Below, one piece after another: positions 11,391 to 24,625 of a stretch of DNA of 64,000 bases. Made by a program: the position numbers and the translations under genes. Numbering within the stretch: position 1 is the first letter of the stretch; every line of letters starts with the position of its first letter. The notes under the pieces are model-generated. The model was not told the DNA's origin. It was given only the letters and a program-made list of their open reading frames with translations, and searched no databases. Source of the stretch: Eopsaltria australis (taxonomy: Eukaryota > Chordata > Aves > Passeriformes > Petroicidae); NCBI GenBank assembly GCA_034509425.1, contig JAVTVJ010001874.1, forward strand, positions 160,510-224,509, written 5' to 3'.

Positions 11391-12011
11391 TGTCCTGGGG
11401 CAAGTAGAGGGCAGCTGAGCTTTGTGTGCATCACTTGTGACCACCAAGCCCCACACAGTCACTCACTCACTCCCACACCAGCATGACTGGGGAAAGGACT
11501 GGAAGAGTAAAAGCTGGAAGACTCATGGGTTGAGATAAATACAGTTTAATAGGGAAAGCAAAAAGCCACACACACAAACAAAGCAAAGAAAAGCAAAAAT
11601 TAATTCACTGCTACCCACAGTAAGGCAGGTGTTCAGCCATCTCCAGGAGAGCAGGGCCCCATTATGCTCAGCTGTGAGTTAGTAAGACAAACTCCAAATC
11701 ATCCCCTCTCTTCCTCATTCTTTCCCCCACTGTACATACTGAGCACAATGTGACATGGTCTGGAATGTCCTCCTGGTCAGTTTGGGTCACCTGTCCTGGC
11801 TGTGTCTCCTCCCAACCTCCCAAGCACCCCCAGCCCCTCCCCAGCCTGGCATTACCAGAAGCAGAAAATGCCTCGGGTTTGTGCAAGCCCTGCCCTGCAA
11901 TAACAAAAACATCTCTGTGTTATCAACCCTGTGTTCAGCACAAACCCAAAACACAGCCCCACACCAGCCAGTGGAAAGAAACTTCTCCTTACACCAGCCA
12001 AAACCAGCACA
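11391..12011 (-). mobile_element. Avian endogenous retrovirus solo LTR
   Basis: A roughly 620-bp solo LTR in minus orientation, starting TGTGCTGGTTTTGGCTGG (at 12011) and ending near the CA complement of 11391. On the plus strand the known avian LTR blocks are readable in order: 'cccacacagtcactcactcactccc', 'actcatgggttgagataaatacagtttaatag', 'ggcaggtgttcagccatctccagga', 'gtttgggtcacctgtcctggctgtgtctcctccca', 'gttatcaac' and 'ccaaaaccagcaca'. TTTAAT at 11545-11550 gives ATTAAA on the LTR strand, a polyadenylation signal variant. The TATA region is degenerate (near 11735). No retroviral coding sequence flanks it. I could not find a clear target-site duplication. Confidence 0.85.
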
Positions 12012-12227
12012 TGCATTCTCTATTTTGCCCTCGCTGGCTAACCATTGTTGACTTGTAGAAAATACATGATGCATTGATTAAAGCTGGCAGAATGGGTGAG
12101 ATCTTAGGGAAATTGAAGTGTCAAAGAGGACAGAGTAACTGGGCACCACAGGTCACGTGAAGACCAAGAGGAACATATACTTCGGTCTCCTCTCAGGAAA
12201 ACTTGTTTTAGCCACTTACATGACCAG

Positions 12228-12232
<5 letters not shown>
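12012..12232. other. Unique flank of the LTR
   Basis: Nothing recognisable. Confidence 0.3.

Positions 12233-12260
<28 letters not shown>
12233..12260 (+). repeat. Poly(A) run of 28 bases
   Basis: Uninterrupted A28 followed by GAAAG and A-rich sequence. There is no retrotransposed gene copy visible upstream of it. Confidence 0.9.
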
Positions 12261-12261
<1 letters not shown>

Positions 12262-15200
12262 AAAGAAAAAAAGGTATAAAAACCTTCCCAGCACTGCACA
12301 TCCTTGCCCAGCTGAATGGATCCCAGCACCACAAGAAACTGAAAAATACAAAACATGCAATTTGCCACTACAAAAGAGCAGAAGGTAGAAAGAATATTGC
12401 CAGTACTGTAAGTCTCTTCTGCCCTAATTGCATGTGTGTTATTCCTGTACTCTTTGTACTTCTCTCTACCTCTCTGTTTCTTGAGTCATTAGAGATAGAA
12501 TGTCCTGGTTTGGGTACTCAACTGGATGTTCAGGTACCGGCCTGGATGATTAGGTCATTTCACCTATCTGCTATTCCTCTGGGTTCTTCCTTGACTGTTA
12601 TGTTCAGGGTAGGATCTGTCTTGTGTATAACAGATACTGCTGTGGGACCTTGGTCTCTGCTAGGGATATTAAATGTTGCTACCACACAGGCATTAAGTGT
12701 GCCTGCAGTTAGGCACAGGTAATGTTACAGTGGAAACCAGGGAAAAAGAATAAATTCAATGCCCTACCATATTAATTTGCACAGTCGCAGTTTTGGAGAT
12801 TAGTCTTAAATTATTTTGAATTGCAAATCCAATTGGACTTTAATTATGATTATGACCTCTACTTTGTGGCACATAGTTCAGTCTGCACAGCCACAGCCTA
12901 TGGTAAATTACTATAATGGTGCTGTAGATGATGCACCATAGCACAGAGCCTTGTCCTATATCTGTAGACAAAGACATGCATGCACATACACAGTTTGACT
13001 TGGAACAACCTCCTAATAATACAGATTTATTCTCCTTTGGTTTTGCTTTTTTGGCTTCCCTTCACTCCACATGCAGGGTAGCAAGGACTCAGTGACTTGC
13101 TGGAAGAAATCTGTAGAGTATGTTAATTTCTGTGGAACTTAGGCAGCCTCATAAGTCTTAGAGATTAATAAGAATCTGGGAAGTATCTATCTTCTGGTGA
13201 TGCTTTCATTTGCGCAGTAATAAAGCTCGCCTTTCTTGTTTAATAAAAACAATGAGGAAACAAATGGGTGTGCAGGCATTGGAACTTTTGAGGAATTAAT
13301 TCAAAAGCACGGAGGAAAGTTTTTTATCATGCTGTAAGCACCAGAAAGGTGAAAATTACTCTTCCCTAGAGCTCTTACCCTCTGTGTGCCTTATCTTCAA
13401 GTTACACCAAATTTAAGGCAAAACCCTCAGAAGGTGCAAAGTGTCTCTTAGAAAGTACTGATCATTTTCCTCAAGGGTGGTGGGCACATTTCAGTGAGAC
13501 CATTAGGAGCCTGGGAGAATTTTACATTATTCCCCTTCTTTCCTTGCCCACTGGAATGATTTTCTGGTAGAGCATTCCCTCTCCAATCAAATGATGTTCC
13601 CGTGAAAAATTTCAAATCAGTGAAAATATCGAGGCTGTTCTTTTCTTTCTTATCATACTCTTTTGGTTTTGGAGAGATGGCTGTGATTTTGCCTGGCTGT
13701 TCCCTTTCTCCTTCCCCCCAAGAAGGTTTTTGTCACTTTAGCTTTCTGTGCACAGACAGGCAATTGATGAAAGCAGGAGCCTTGCAGCAGGCAGGAGGCC
13801 AGGGGCTGAGCACCCAACTCCTGCCCGGCTCCCAGACTCCCTACAGCTCCAGCTGCCAGAGAGGCACAAACCCAAGTCACTTAGCATCCCCACATCTCCT
13901 GCAACTCTGGCTGCCAGAGAGCTGCAGCAGAGTGAGAATTTGCAAAAGCAATTTGCTTACCCCTCAAAAAAAGAAGAACTTTGCAAGTTAGCAAAATTTT
14001 GTTTCATTTAGGCAAAAGGATTTAACAAAAAGAAGGAGATGTTTCAAGCCTTTGTTTTCCTTTGATGTACATTTATGAACATTTTATATTAGAAGTGTCT
14101 TTGATGGGTTAAGAGCTGCACCTTTGGCAGCTGGGGTTACACACCAGGATTACACCCTCCTCCTGTGGCCACGAGCTGACCAAGTCTCTTTGCAGCCACC
14201 AGCTCCCAAACTCTGTTTCAGGATGAGCACAGCTGCCTACAGGGGCCATATTCAGTACCAGAAACAAAAGGATTGTGCAGCAATTACTTACTCAGGGTTC
14301 TGAGTCTCCTTATCTTGCGGCTGTGGCACTTGGTGGCCTCAGGAAATGGTCCTATTCTTGTCTTTCTACAGGGGGAATTTCTCTTAAAGAATACTGGCCA
14401 ATCTGGTACTTGTCTCACTTCTTAAGCAGGCCATTGCTTCACCACTTATAGCCACACAGACGAAAAAGCAACATAAAGAATTGTTTCTTGATAGATGCAG
14501 CATGCAGACATTGCTGCCTTTCTGGTTCAAGGATGGACTGGATGTTTGGGTTCTTCTCCTCTCATCTCCCTGTCCCTGAAGTGAAGTTTGTCTAAGTGGC
14601 AGTGAACTTTCCTATTTATCTCACTTTGGCAACCTGAGAAATAAAATTAATTCGGATATCGTTCTTCCCTGCAACAGCTTCATCCAGCCTTACTGTATAA
14701 ACCTACAAAAATTACTTGGTGGGCAGACCTGTCCTGTGAGTTGCCAAGATTTGTACTTGTTTTGCAGCTGGATCCCATGTTAACTACAGTCTTTGTCTTC
14801 CACACAATTGGTGTGGTGGCACCTTTAAGGATGATCCAGCTCTGCCTGGGTAGAGAATATGCAGAATTTTTACTCTAGTAAGAACACAGTTGCAGTCAGG
14901 AAGCTTTTGCCTTTGCTTCTGATCTGGAGCTGATACTGTGGCACAGGTCTGGGTCAGGATATTATGTTTGTAATCATATTATAGTGGATCTGTTTGGGCC
15001 CTGACTTTAACCTTCACTTAATAAAAATGTGTTCTAGCCACAGGCTATGAGTTCTTATGACTAGCAAAGGTAAGAACCTTTGCAATGTAATAAAACAGGG
15101 AGGAAATACTTTGAGATACAGGAAAGGTTCTGCTCTCCCCCTCCCATCTTCTTGCATTCTGAAGTGAAATCTTTGTTTTAGAAAGAAACAGTTTGGAACT

Positions 15201-16451
15201 TAAATCAGTTTTTGTTTAATCAAGTCCACTTTTTAAATATTCTTAAATAAAATACTACTTAAAATGGGTAATTTTACATGAAGTGGGAGAGAGATAGTGC
15301 AAGAACCTACAGTATATCAGACTGAATTAGTTTTTCATGCTACAAGATGTAAACAAATCTATTTAATTAGAACACCTTGTTCTTATTGCATTCAGAGTCA
15401 TTTTTTAAACAGGCAGAGAGAAAAAAAAGGGTTTGGCAGCAAATTTCTGCAATACTACAAAAAACCCATCTGAATTGAGCATCTCCCTCGGTGAAACGAT
15501 GTTTTCTACTTGTTGTTTCAATCAGGTTCTCAAAGTCTAACCCCCATCTACAAAGATGATCCCTGGGCTAAGAACATACATTCCTAGAGACCAGCTTTGA
15601 TTTGTAACCCTTCCTTTCTGCTTCATCAGTGGATCATTGGCTGTGTAGTCATGCAGGGGGAAGCTGATCCTTCAAGTAACTTGTTTAGGTTATGCATACC
15701 AAGACCAGACTTCACTCACAGAACTGCCTGCCTCTGTCTGCCAAGGCCATGAGATCTCCATGTTTGCTGACCTCTGGGGTAATCTGTCCAATTTTCACCA
15801 TTATTCCATATGTGTAACCCAGAAACATCAATGACTTTCCTCTCTGCAGTTCTTTTCAGTGTTTTATAAGGGAAAATGGAAACTGGAACAGCAACAGGAG
15901 GAAAGAGAGAGGCTGTGTGCTCGAGGGCTTTATTAAGCCCCATAAAAACTCCAAGATCACCTTTCTCTTTCCTCTCTGGTAGCCATGCAAGGAGCCCACT
16001 TGGCTATACAGGCTCATTAGTCACAACAGAGAGGCAGCACAAGGTCCCACAGTGACAAGCTGCCACCTAAATCTAGGTAATGTGCCGTGCTAAAATGCTG
16101 TACGCTGGCTTGCAGCAAGATCTCAGTTCCTTGCTAAGGTGATGTTTCCTTTTCTCTCGGAATTCTAGACCTGGATTTACCACCCTTGTGGCCTGTGCTT
16201 TCACTGATACACATTTTAAAACGTGTTGCTTCCTGCCCACACACTTCCAAAGCCTCAAATGGGCAGTAGGGGCACACAAATGTTATCTGGGAATATTATG
16301 CATAATGCCAGTCCTCTAGATCCAGCACATGGAGATTCTCAGGCCAAGACAGAGGCAGGTCGAGCTATTAAACAGCAACATGGGTGTTTTACCTCTCCTC
16401 TGTACATAATAGCCAGGTCTGTTCCACCAGATTACTGCTACAAGAAAGATT
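12261..16451. other. Unique sequence, no gene seen
   Basis: A GC-richer patch at 13770-13930 contains two imperfect copies of a 26-bp segment (13837-13863 and 13896-13921, both ending CTGCCAGAGAG). Its overlapping frames show no domain. From 14090 to 16070 I see nothing I can name. Confidence 0.4.
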
Positions 16452-16543
16452 CCTTGTTGTAGAAAGACCTTGTTGTAGAAAGACCTCATTCCTTGTTGTA
16501 GAAAGACCTCCTTGTTGTAGAAAGATTCCTTGTTGTAGAAAGA
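16452..16543 (+). repeat. 16-bp minisatellite, five perfect units with variable spacers
   Basis: Five identical CCTTGTTGTAGAAAGA units at 16452, 16468, 16491, 16510 and 16528, separated by 0, 7, 3 and 2 bp. An ancestral-looking relative (CTGCTACAAGAAAGA) lies just upstream. Confidence 0.9.
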
Positions 16544-16759
16544 CCAACTCTCTGAACAGAGCTGCACAGTGCAGTCAAGGAAGTATGTCTTCATCACATG
16601 AAGAAGCCATGTGTTTTGGTTCCTAGTACACTGGACCGTCATGTTGCATGCTGGTCCAGAAGTTTATGGATTAAGCAGAGCTTCAGTAATCAGGGGATTT
16701 TTGTATTTTCCATCTCTCAGCCAGGGACCTGCTGTGGCTCCTGAAAGAAATACCTTCTT

Positions 16760-16845
16760 TGCATTTGTGGAAGGCATCCCTGCCCATGGCAAGGAGATTG
16801 GAACTAGATGATACTTAAGGTCCCTTTCAACCCAAACCATTCTAT
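16760..16845 (+). mobile_element. CR1 LINE terminal fragment
   Basis: 'ggaaggcatccctgcccatggcaaggagattggaactagatga' and 'aaggtccctttcaacccaaaccattctat' are the last part of a CR1 3' end. It is a very short insertion. Confidence 0.8.
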
Positions 16846-17612
16846 TATTTATTTTTCCCCTCCTACCTTTCCTTTGACCTGCCCATTTATACAACCAGCT
16901 CTTCAGGACAGTCTGTTTTGTTCCATTCTGATGGCCAGTGGACCTCCATCTCACTCGAGCAGTCCAGAAATGGTAATAGCCTGTAATCACAATAATCACA
17001 CTGAAAACAAAATGCCAACATTTTTGTACCAATGTTTTGTATTCCTCTGGCTTTGTCCCTTACATTAATCATGCTTAGAGGCAAAACAAAAAGCTGATCA
17101 TCTTACCACCATTAAATTCTTTCAACAACTTTCAAACAGTTGCCGGTGAACTTAAGTGCTTGTGTAAGTGAGGAATTAATAGTCCTGGTTTAATAAATAT
17201 CTCAGACACTGGCACACCACTTATGGGCCAACTGTCAGTGATGCCTGGTTTCAAAAGTCTCCATCTGGAGAAGCAGCCAAGCATCACACAATGACACTGC
17301 TGTCTGAGCCACCCTCCTTACTCCCGCCCAGGAGCCACAGCTCACTTTATCACTCCTCCAGTCCACTCTCTGTAATCCAGCCTTCTCTCCTCCCCCATTC
17401 CTATTCCATCTGTGGTTTCCCCCTAGTTCCCTCATACCCCTCCCAAAATATTCCATGCACTTCCTTCCTAATACCTGCCCTATTTTCTCATCTGTCCTCC
17501 GTCAGACAAAGCACTGCTCTGTGCATCAAGAACAAAAGAGAGTTACAGAATCAGTATGATATGGTCAAGGAACACACCATGACTGTGTGTGGTCTTGGAA
17601 GAAATGCTCTGT
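16846..17612. other. Unique sequence, no gene seen
   Basis: A C/T-rich patch at 17310-17500 produces long chance frames. No recognisable repeat. Confidence 0.4.
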
Positions 17613-18101
17613 TCAGTTCTGGGCTTCTCAGCACAAGGAGCTGCCGGAGAGTGTCCGGCAGAGGCCATAAAGATCTGGAGCATAAGGAATCTGGAGCCTC
17701 TCTCTTATGAGAAGAGATGTGAGAGCTGGGCCAGGTTAGTCCAGAGAACAGAACACTGGGAGGGGATCTCATTAATGCATATGAGGATCTCAGAGGCAGC
17801 TGTCAGAGGATGGTACCAGACTCTTTCAGTGGTGCCCAGTGACAGGATGAGGAGCAGTAGTCATAAACTAAAACACAAAAATTTTCACCTCAGTATGAGG
17901 AAGAAATCCTTTGCATTGAGGGGGTCAGAGCTCTGCAACAGCTGCCCACAGTGGTCCTGGAATCTCCCTCTTTGGATACTTTCAAACCCCACCTGGATGT
18001 GGTCCTGTGTCACCTGCTCCAGGTGGCCCTGCCTTGACAGGGAGTTAGACTAGGTGTTCTCCAGAAGTCCCTTCCAACCCCAACACTTCTGTGATTCTGT
18101 G
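17613..18101 (+). mobile_element. CR1 LINE, 5'-truncated, about 490 bp
   Basis: Starts in 'ttcagttctgggcttctcagcacaaggag'. It continues through 'gagaagagatgtgagagctgggccaggttagtcc', 'tcagtggtgcccagtgacaggatgaggagcag', 'tgaggaagaaatcctttgcattgaggg' and 'tgggagttagactagg'-type sequence, and ends 'acttctgtgattctgtg'. A 154-codon frame overlapping it is a LINE by-product. It is reasonably well preserved and inactive. Confidence 0.9.
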
Positions 18102-19717
18102 AAATAGAAATCACTGTGAGCTTATGGCAAAATCTGTGGCCTGAAGAGCACACCCTATTACTAAAGTGACCCAGCATATAAAGACAATGATGTCACTAGA
18201 AAACCATGCCCGTATATTAGATTATTAACATTTGTGTACCCTTTCCAAGCTCTGGAAAGGTAAATAAATGTTGTTATATTTATTTCACCTGTGAAAGTTC
18301 GGTGTAGAAAGGTTATTTTGTCCAGATTTATAAAAGACGCTTTATGGCAGAACAGAGACATTAATTCAGTTCTTTTTGCATCTTGATCACTGCTCTTTAT
18401 TTCCTCTCTCACTGTGATTTCTAGTCTCTAAATTTTCATTAATTCCTAGGAGGTAAGGTTTTTTTTGTGAGAAAAAAAGAGCTGTGTCTTTAGTGGCTGC
18501 ATGAGGAACACGGTTTAATCAGATGATTTTCAAAACAAATCCCAAATGCCTTCCACAGACTTATTATCTTCCCTATGGTCTTACTTCTGAGTATTTACTT
18601 CAAGAAAAAAAAAATCCACTCATTTGCTCCTCTCACTGGTCTCTTCAGTTCTTGCCCCATGATGTCCCTTCTGCTTGGACCACATCCCTGAAACAGTTTT
18701 ATTGCCCCTTAACTAACTACCCATACAAACATCTGCATTGCCCCCAAGGAACAAAATTTCCTTCCTTATAAGCGCAGCAAGAAATAAAACCCAAATCTGA
18801 GCAAAAACAATGGCCCTTTCCTACTGTGATGTGTGAAATACTTTCCCGAGGCTGGTATCAGCTCTCTCCATTTAAGTCAAGCTCATTTGCAGTCGCTTGC
18901 CTGTTCATAGTGGTTGGGCAGAGAGCAGAGCCAGGGCTGCCTGTCACCAAGACGGATAGACAGATGGCACGAACAAAAGTGGTCACATTTGGTCCGAGCC
19001 AGGGGTGCCATTTTTAAGGTCAGGTCTTCATCTTGTAGTGGTCAGGAGGAGGCCTGTGATGATGATGATGACAGTACATTTGGAATGATACTGCTATTTG
19101 TTTATCATGGCTTTCACACAGGAGGTACCAATTTTAGCAAACACAGGAGGAAAGCAATTGAGTTAGCCCTGCAGCAGCATCTGAGGATCTTATCTGCATG
19201 GATGCCTCTCTTTTTACCCACTGCATATCAGAGTCTAGGTACAGAAACAAAAGCTGTTTTCTGTCCTGGGGCAACAGTGAGTACTTCCTAGACCTAGCTG
19301 AATTTCTTCCCATCTCTAGTTGGAAAGAACTGTCCATAACTTCATCAGAGATTTGCTTGCCAGTTTGAACGACACATTAATCAGAATGGCTGGATCCTTC
19401 ACTGGTGCTTATCCCAGTGTCCTGGTTCTATGGACACGGATTTATATGGAAGTTTTCCACCAATCTCAAATGGCTGGTCAGAGTTTTCCCTGGTTAAACT
19501 GAAACCACTGCAAAAATGGCTTCCTCCCTCTTCTTCCCCAGCTGGATCCCTGTGCAGACAGACGCTAGACCACAAAAACACTCCTCAGTCAGTGAAAGTA
19601 AATGTAGGTTCTCAAAACACAAACATGATGTGTCAGTTTACCTTCAGTCAAGACTCTGAGCATAAACAAATTCCAAATATCTCCCACAAGTGCAAAGACC
19701 AGAATATAATTAGATTT
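18102..19717. other. Unique sequence, no gene seen
   Basis: Contains a short (GAT)5 run near 19057. Frames of about 80-125 codons overlap on both strands and none carries a recognisable domain. Confidence 0.4.
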
Positions 19718-19790
19718 TACTTTACCAACAACCCTAGAAGAGGGCATTGATGTCTAATGCATTTTCCTCATTAATTGGAGACTAAAACTT
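19718..19790 (-). mobile_element. Possible MIR-like SINE relic (antisense)
   Basis: 'ccaacaaccctagaagagggcattgatg', then 'cattttcctcattaattggagactaaaact', resembles the antisense MIR segment ACAACCCTATGAGGTAGG...ATTTTACAGATGAGGAAACTGAG. Short and weak. Confidence 0.3.
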
Positions 19791-22700
19791 GACCTGAACT
19801 ACAAAAAGCATATTTATTTACAAGTTGGAGATATGCTTTAAATAGGAAATTAAAAGCAGATAGCCGTATAATCTTATAAGAATAAATGAGGAGGAAGGCT
19901 GATAAAAAACCAAAGAAAAATAAAATTTCTTGCAGCTGTGTTTCACATATGACCTCTTCAGAATGTGATTAAGAAATAAAAACAAACAAAAACCTTCCTT
20001 CTGGTATATGTAATGCACTTATGAATAAAGAGTAGTTTGTATTAGTGCTATGTTAACCCACTGCAAAACATGAATCTCTGTATATTTACTTTTTAATGTT
20101 AGAAACCAAATTCAACAATGTGATGGCAGGAAAAGAGTCTCTTCCAGGATGGGAAGTAAATCAAGTTATGGTGGTTCTGACATGATCCTGGTGTTATGGC
20201 AGTGTAGAGCTGGAGTCTGGAAATAGCCAAAATATTGTGTAACCCCTTATACTTTACAGCACAGGGTAAAAAAGGAAAATAAAACCCACTGTCTCTACCT
20301 TTTTGCATGGTGCACATCCATCCCAAGGACTTGTTTTGGTGGACAGGTACCTACAGTCTCTCTGTCTGACTGTCAGGACCAAAAGAGGAAAGAGAAACAC
20401 CTGCCTGCCCAGGTAACCTCTTACTCTTCCAGGGCTCAGTTCTGGAGCTCATTGCAAGTGGAATAAAAGCAAGAATATATTTAGTGTGCTTACAAATGAT
20501 CCAGAATACATTTCCTTGCTGTTCTGCAGACACAAAATATAAAGAGTATAGTGGACTGAGTCTGTCTCTGCCTCCTTGGTGCAGAGCAGAAAAATGCACT
20601 ACCTTTCTTCTGGCCTAAGTCCATTCCCTTAGGCTGTGCCCCTTTTCATGAGAACTCCCTTCACCTGTGCCATACTCCCTGCAGCCTGAGTGGGCACATA
20701 CCACCAGAAACCTAGGCTGATGGAATTGTCAATTCCCAAATTGTTAGCGGTTGCATTTCCTTCTCTTCATCCTTCCTCTCTAGTGAGTGGCCTCTCTCAG
20801 TGACCTCCAGAACAGTACTCTATTCTTGGGCTGCTCTGGGCATCACAACAGCTTCTCCAGGGCAGGCTGAGCCCCTCTGGCTGTGTGTTGTCCTGACCAT
20901 GTAAGAAATAACAAGTCCATTGCCCCCTCCCCAGCTGCTGAGGTAAGGATGGTGCCACCAGCGAGGTCAGCCTCACCTGATGCCTGGTGGCACTTGTCCC
21001 CATGTGCATCTTGGCTACCACCTCCTGGTGGGAAAATGTTTTTATACGGAGCAAAAACCGCTTCCTGGGGAGAGCATTATTGTCTCCTTGGAGAGAGTCC
21101 AGTACCGGAGGAGGCTGCAGTTTATCAGTTCTGTCCTCACCACTCCACTCAAAGTGTCTATGTCGTCAGGGGGATTGATGGAGTTGGGAAAGCCCCCAAA
21201 ACCATATAACTTGACATTAAAGGGAGGCTGTGAAGCTCTCACAACCAAGAGTACCTTTCAGGGAGACATGCAGAGAAAACTGCTCTGTCTCTTTGGTAGA
21301 TGACTTTTATCGTGAAGCTGCACAAAGCCATTACTAAGAAAGGCACAAATTTGCTGGAGCTTGGAGGGGAGAGGAAAGAGGAAAGAACCAACAACAATAA
21401 AAATAAGACACATGCTGCTCTCTTTCCTCTTCAGAGGCTTTGGGAGAATCTCCTGAGGACTAGAGGCAGCTGCGGAGATGTTGTAAGGAGGGAACAGTGC
21501 ACACAACCCACCTGTAATTTGACCCAGCATGAAAACTGCAGTGGAAATGATTCCTGGTCTAGCACTACACATCCCACCCCAATAAATTCACCTGGATAAT
21601 ACCTCCTAGAGTCCCTATGTTACAAATCAGTTGATTCTGTCAGACTTAGGGCAGAGCAAGGGTGGGGGCAGCAGAGACCTCATGGCAGCTCAGCAAGTGA
21701 CATTCAACATGGACTCTGAAATCACAAGCAGAAGCTGGTACTTGGTGAGTTTTGTGGTGCTGTGTCTGGCTTGCTAACCATGTAAGAGCTTTCAGGCTGC
21801 TCAGGTGAATCCACACAGGAGTGTTGGCCCTTCAGCAGATGGATCTTGTGGCTTTATGCAGCACCCTGGACCACGGGCAGCCTCACATGGGGGCACTCAC
21901 TGTCAATAACATCGTGGTGCAGTGGTTTAGGTGAGAAAGGGGAACTAGAGGATCTTTTTTCTTTTATTTTTTTTTAAACTTACTGCATAAATAGAATCAA
22001 GGAAAATATAATGTAATATAAATAAAAACAAATGGCTCAGTCAACTCATCTTTAATGCTTTGCTGCATGACATCTATTTTGTCTAATGGAATACGACTTT
22101 CATACACCAACTGGATATTTAACCTTGGCCAAAAGTTATGATGTACATTACAATACACTTTTATTATGTTACAATCTACTGTTGTTGTTTTTTTAATCTA
22201 TTGCTAGGCCCCTAACAGTATGTCTGTGTCGATGAAACCCATCTGTCAAAAGCACAGTAGGGACAATATTATGTAAATGTAGTTGGGTCTTCCTTTTGTG
22301 AAATTGGGGGCAGGAATTTAATATACTGTCCTAATATTCCAGCCAGAGGGGAAAAATATTTATGAAAAAATCTTCCTTTTTTTTTTAAAGAAAAAATGTC
22401 TAGCTGAATTTGGCTTTTAAGAAGTTAGATCTTTCTCTTCACCCTTCCCAGTAAGATCTTTAGAGCTAATGATACAGTTTCTAATAAAAAATAAAATAAA
22501 ATACATGAGAGACTTTTTAAGTGCACCAGGAGACAGATAGGTCATTAATATCAGCACTGCTATCTTTTCTATATTACACTCATATTTCAATAACTTACAT
22601 TTTGGGGTTATTCTTTTTTTTTTTTTTAACAAATGCCATTTTGGATTATTTCTTTATTAGGGTTTGTTTATAATATATGCACAAAGGTATGTAGATTTCT

Positions 22701-24555
22701 AAGAGAGGCGTGGGTGAGGAGGAGATTATTTATTACAGCTCTTAAATATCAGCCAAAATTCATCCATCTAAATTGTCTTGCATTAGATGCATTCTGCCAG
22801 TATTTGCAAAATTAAGACATTTGTCCCTGCTCAGAAAAAGGGCTAAAATTGAAATAGCCACTGTAGGAAATGAAATATCTACACAGGCCTCCCATGGGCA
22901 AGCTCCCAGCAAGAGGAACAGGCTCCAGGAGGCTTGTCCCAATGTGATGCATGAAATGAAGTGTATGTAGCTCTCTAAATCCAGATTACCAGCTGATTTC
23001 CTCCCCTAAATTCAAAGGCACCATCTGTTGAAATCACGACAGCCTCCACTATGAGGATCTCTGAGGTGGGAAAGTGTTGTCATCTCCTTCTCTGCAGATG
23101 GGGTGCTGAGGAGCTGAACAGCTGAGTGTGTGTTTGCACAAAATTAAGGTATATTCACAGCATAAGGGAAGGCACACGCATGCTGGCTGCGTCTCCTTAG
23201 CACAGGTAATGGAAACAAGGAGCATATGACAGCGGAAGGGTTATCATGGACAACAAGTATTTATGGCCCACTCACAGTCTGGATCACCCCTTGGATCCTG
23301 AGACTTGCCTCCTGTTCAGTGAGTTTTGGTGAAAGCTCCTCCTGCTTGGGAATCCTTTCTCGTTTCTTTGCAAGGTAAACTGTGAGAACAGCCTGGTTTG
23401 GTTGAGAGACCTTAGCAAAGCACACAGGCAGCGCTGTGGGACAGGAGGCTTCGAAGGAAGTAATAGCCAGCACCAAGAATGAGGCTGTGTATGCCCCACA
23501 GGAGTTTTATTTAAGGGGTTTAAGCCTCTAATTCCAAGACTGAAACCTAAAAAGGCATGAGCTCATTATATCTTTCTTATGCCCTTTCCTTGATTGATAA
23601 GAAAGATTTTAAAGTATGTTATAAAAACCCTTTTGTTTGGTGCATTCACTTGGCCATAAGAAAGACTAAATTTTCATCATCCATGGTAGACTCAAGCCCT
23701 CAGCTTGAGTTTTGTCAACTCAAAACAAAAGCATCTGTATTCCCAGGCAAACTCCAGGAGGAGACAATCATCCCTGGTCCCAGATGGGCCACTACACAAA
23801 AAGGAATGTAAGAAACACAGGTGATGTTATTACCTACTGATATTTTTGGCAGAAAATGGAAAACATTTAACTCTGAGTACACTTCTCTCTGTACAGAGCT
23901 CTTGGAACTCTTGGAACTCTTGGAAGGATTCTGTTTGCTAATGTAAAGTGCCACAGGATATCCACATAAGTTCCTAGACTTGACCAAAAATGATGAAGTC
24001 CTGGGGATACTAAACTGTTGAGTGTCTGTTCCACATCTAAGTCATGCTCAGTAAACATCTTGAAAGCATTTAACAAATTCTTCTCCTAGAAAAAGCTCTT
24101 CTTGTCAGAAGTACAGAAAAGAAAGTGTTCACACAGGAATACAGTAACTAACTTTTAAACCCTCAGTCTTTTTGAAGTGATTTGAAGCAATATCTTCTTC
24201 TTTCCAGAAGTTTGGACTAAGGTAATTGGAGACAGTTGGGATGCCTGGTGCCCATAGTGCAAATATTCTGTACTCTAAAGACTGAGAAAACCATTGAAAA
24301 ACTGGAAATCTACACTACACTGCAGGCTCTGTCCCTACTTATTAAATTGTTGTGCGGACAGGGATTCTATCTCAGTATTTGCATATTATGGTACACAGAA
24401 ACACCCAACTCACTATGTTTGGCTGGTCAGGCCCAAGTCTCAGCTCTTGAGTGTAAGTTGAGCCTGTCTCTCATTTAAAACACATTAGGGTGAAGCAGAG
24501 CTCCAGTGGGAATGGCTGCATCTGACAGTGAGTGTCGAGGTTCTGGTGTCGACTG
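19791..24555. other. Unique sequence, no gene seen
   Basis: A GC-richer segment at 20790-21300 gives overlapping frames of about 60-108 codons in several frames, typical of composition rather than coding. A perfect triple 9-bp repeat (CTCTTGGAA) is at 23899-23925. No interspersed repeat is recognised. Confidence 0.4.
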
Positions 24556-24559
24556 ATGA

Positions 24560-24625
24560 GCTCACAGAACCACCAAGAGCTGGAAGGACCCTATAAGTGT
24601 CATGTAGTCCGACCACACACCAGCA
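24560..24625 (-). mobile_element. Possible CR1 3'-end scrap (antisense)
   Basis: 'tcacagaaccaccaagagctggaaggaccctataagtgtcatgtagtccgacc' resembles the antisense CR1 terminus (ACAGAATCA...GTTGGAAGGGACC...AGTCCAACC). It is only about 60 bp. Confidence 0.35.

Noticed and set aside
11750..12058. Overlapping frames of about 100 codons on both strands
   Set aside because: Inside the solo LTR; noncoding repeat sequence.
12233..12260. A28 run as the tail of a processed pseudogene
   Set aside because: No open frame, recognisable cDNA or target duplication upstream of it.
17589..18053. 154-codon plus-strand frame
   Set aside because: Lies inside a CR1 3' region and continues out of frame with CR1 ORF2; a LINE by-product.
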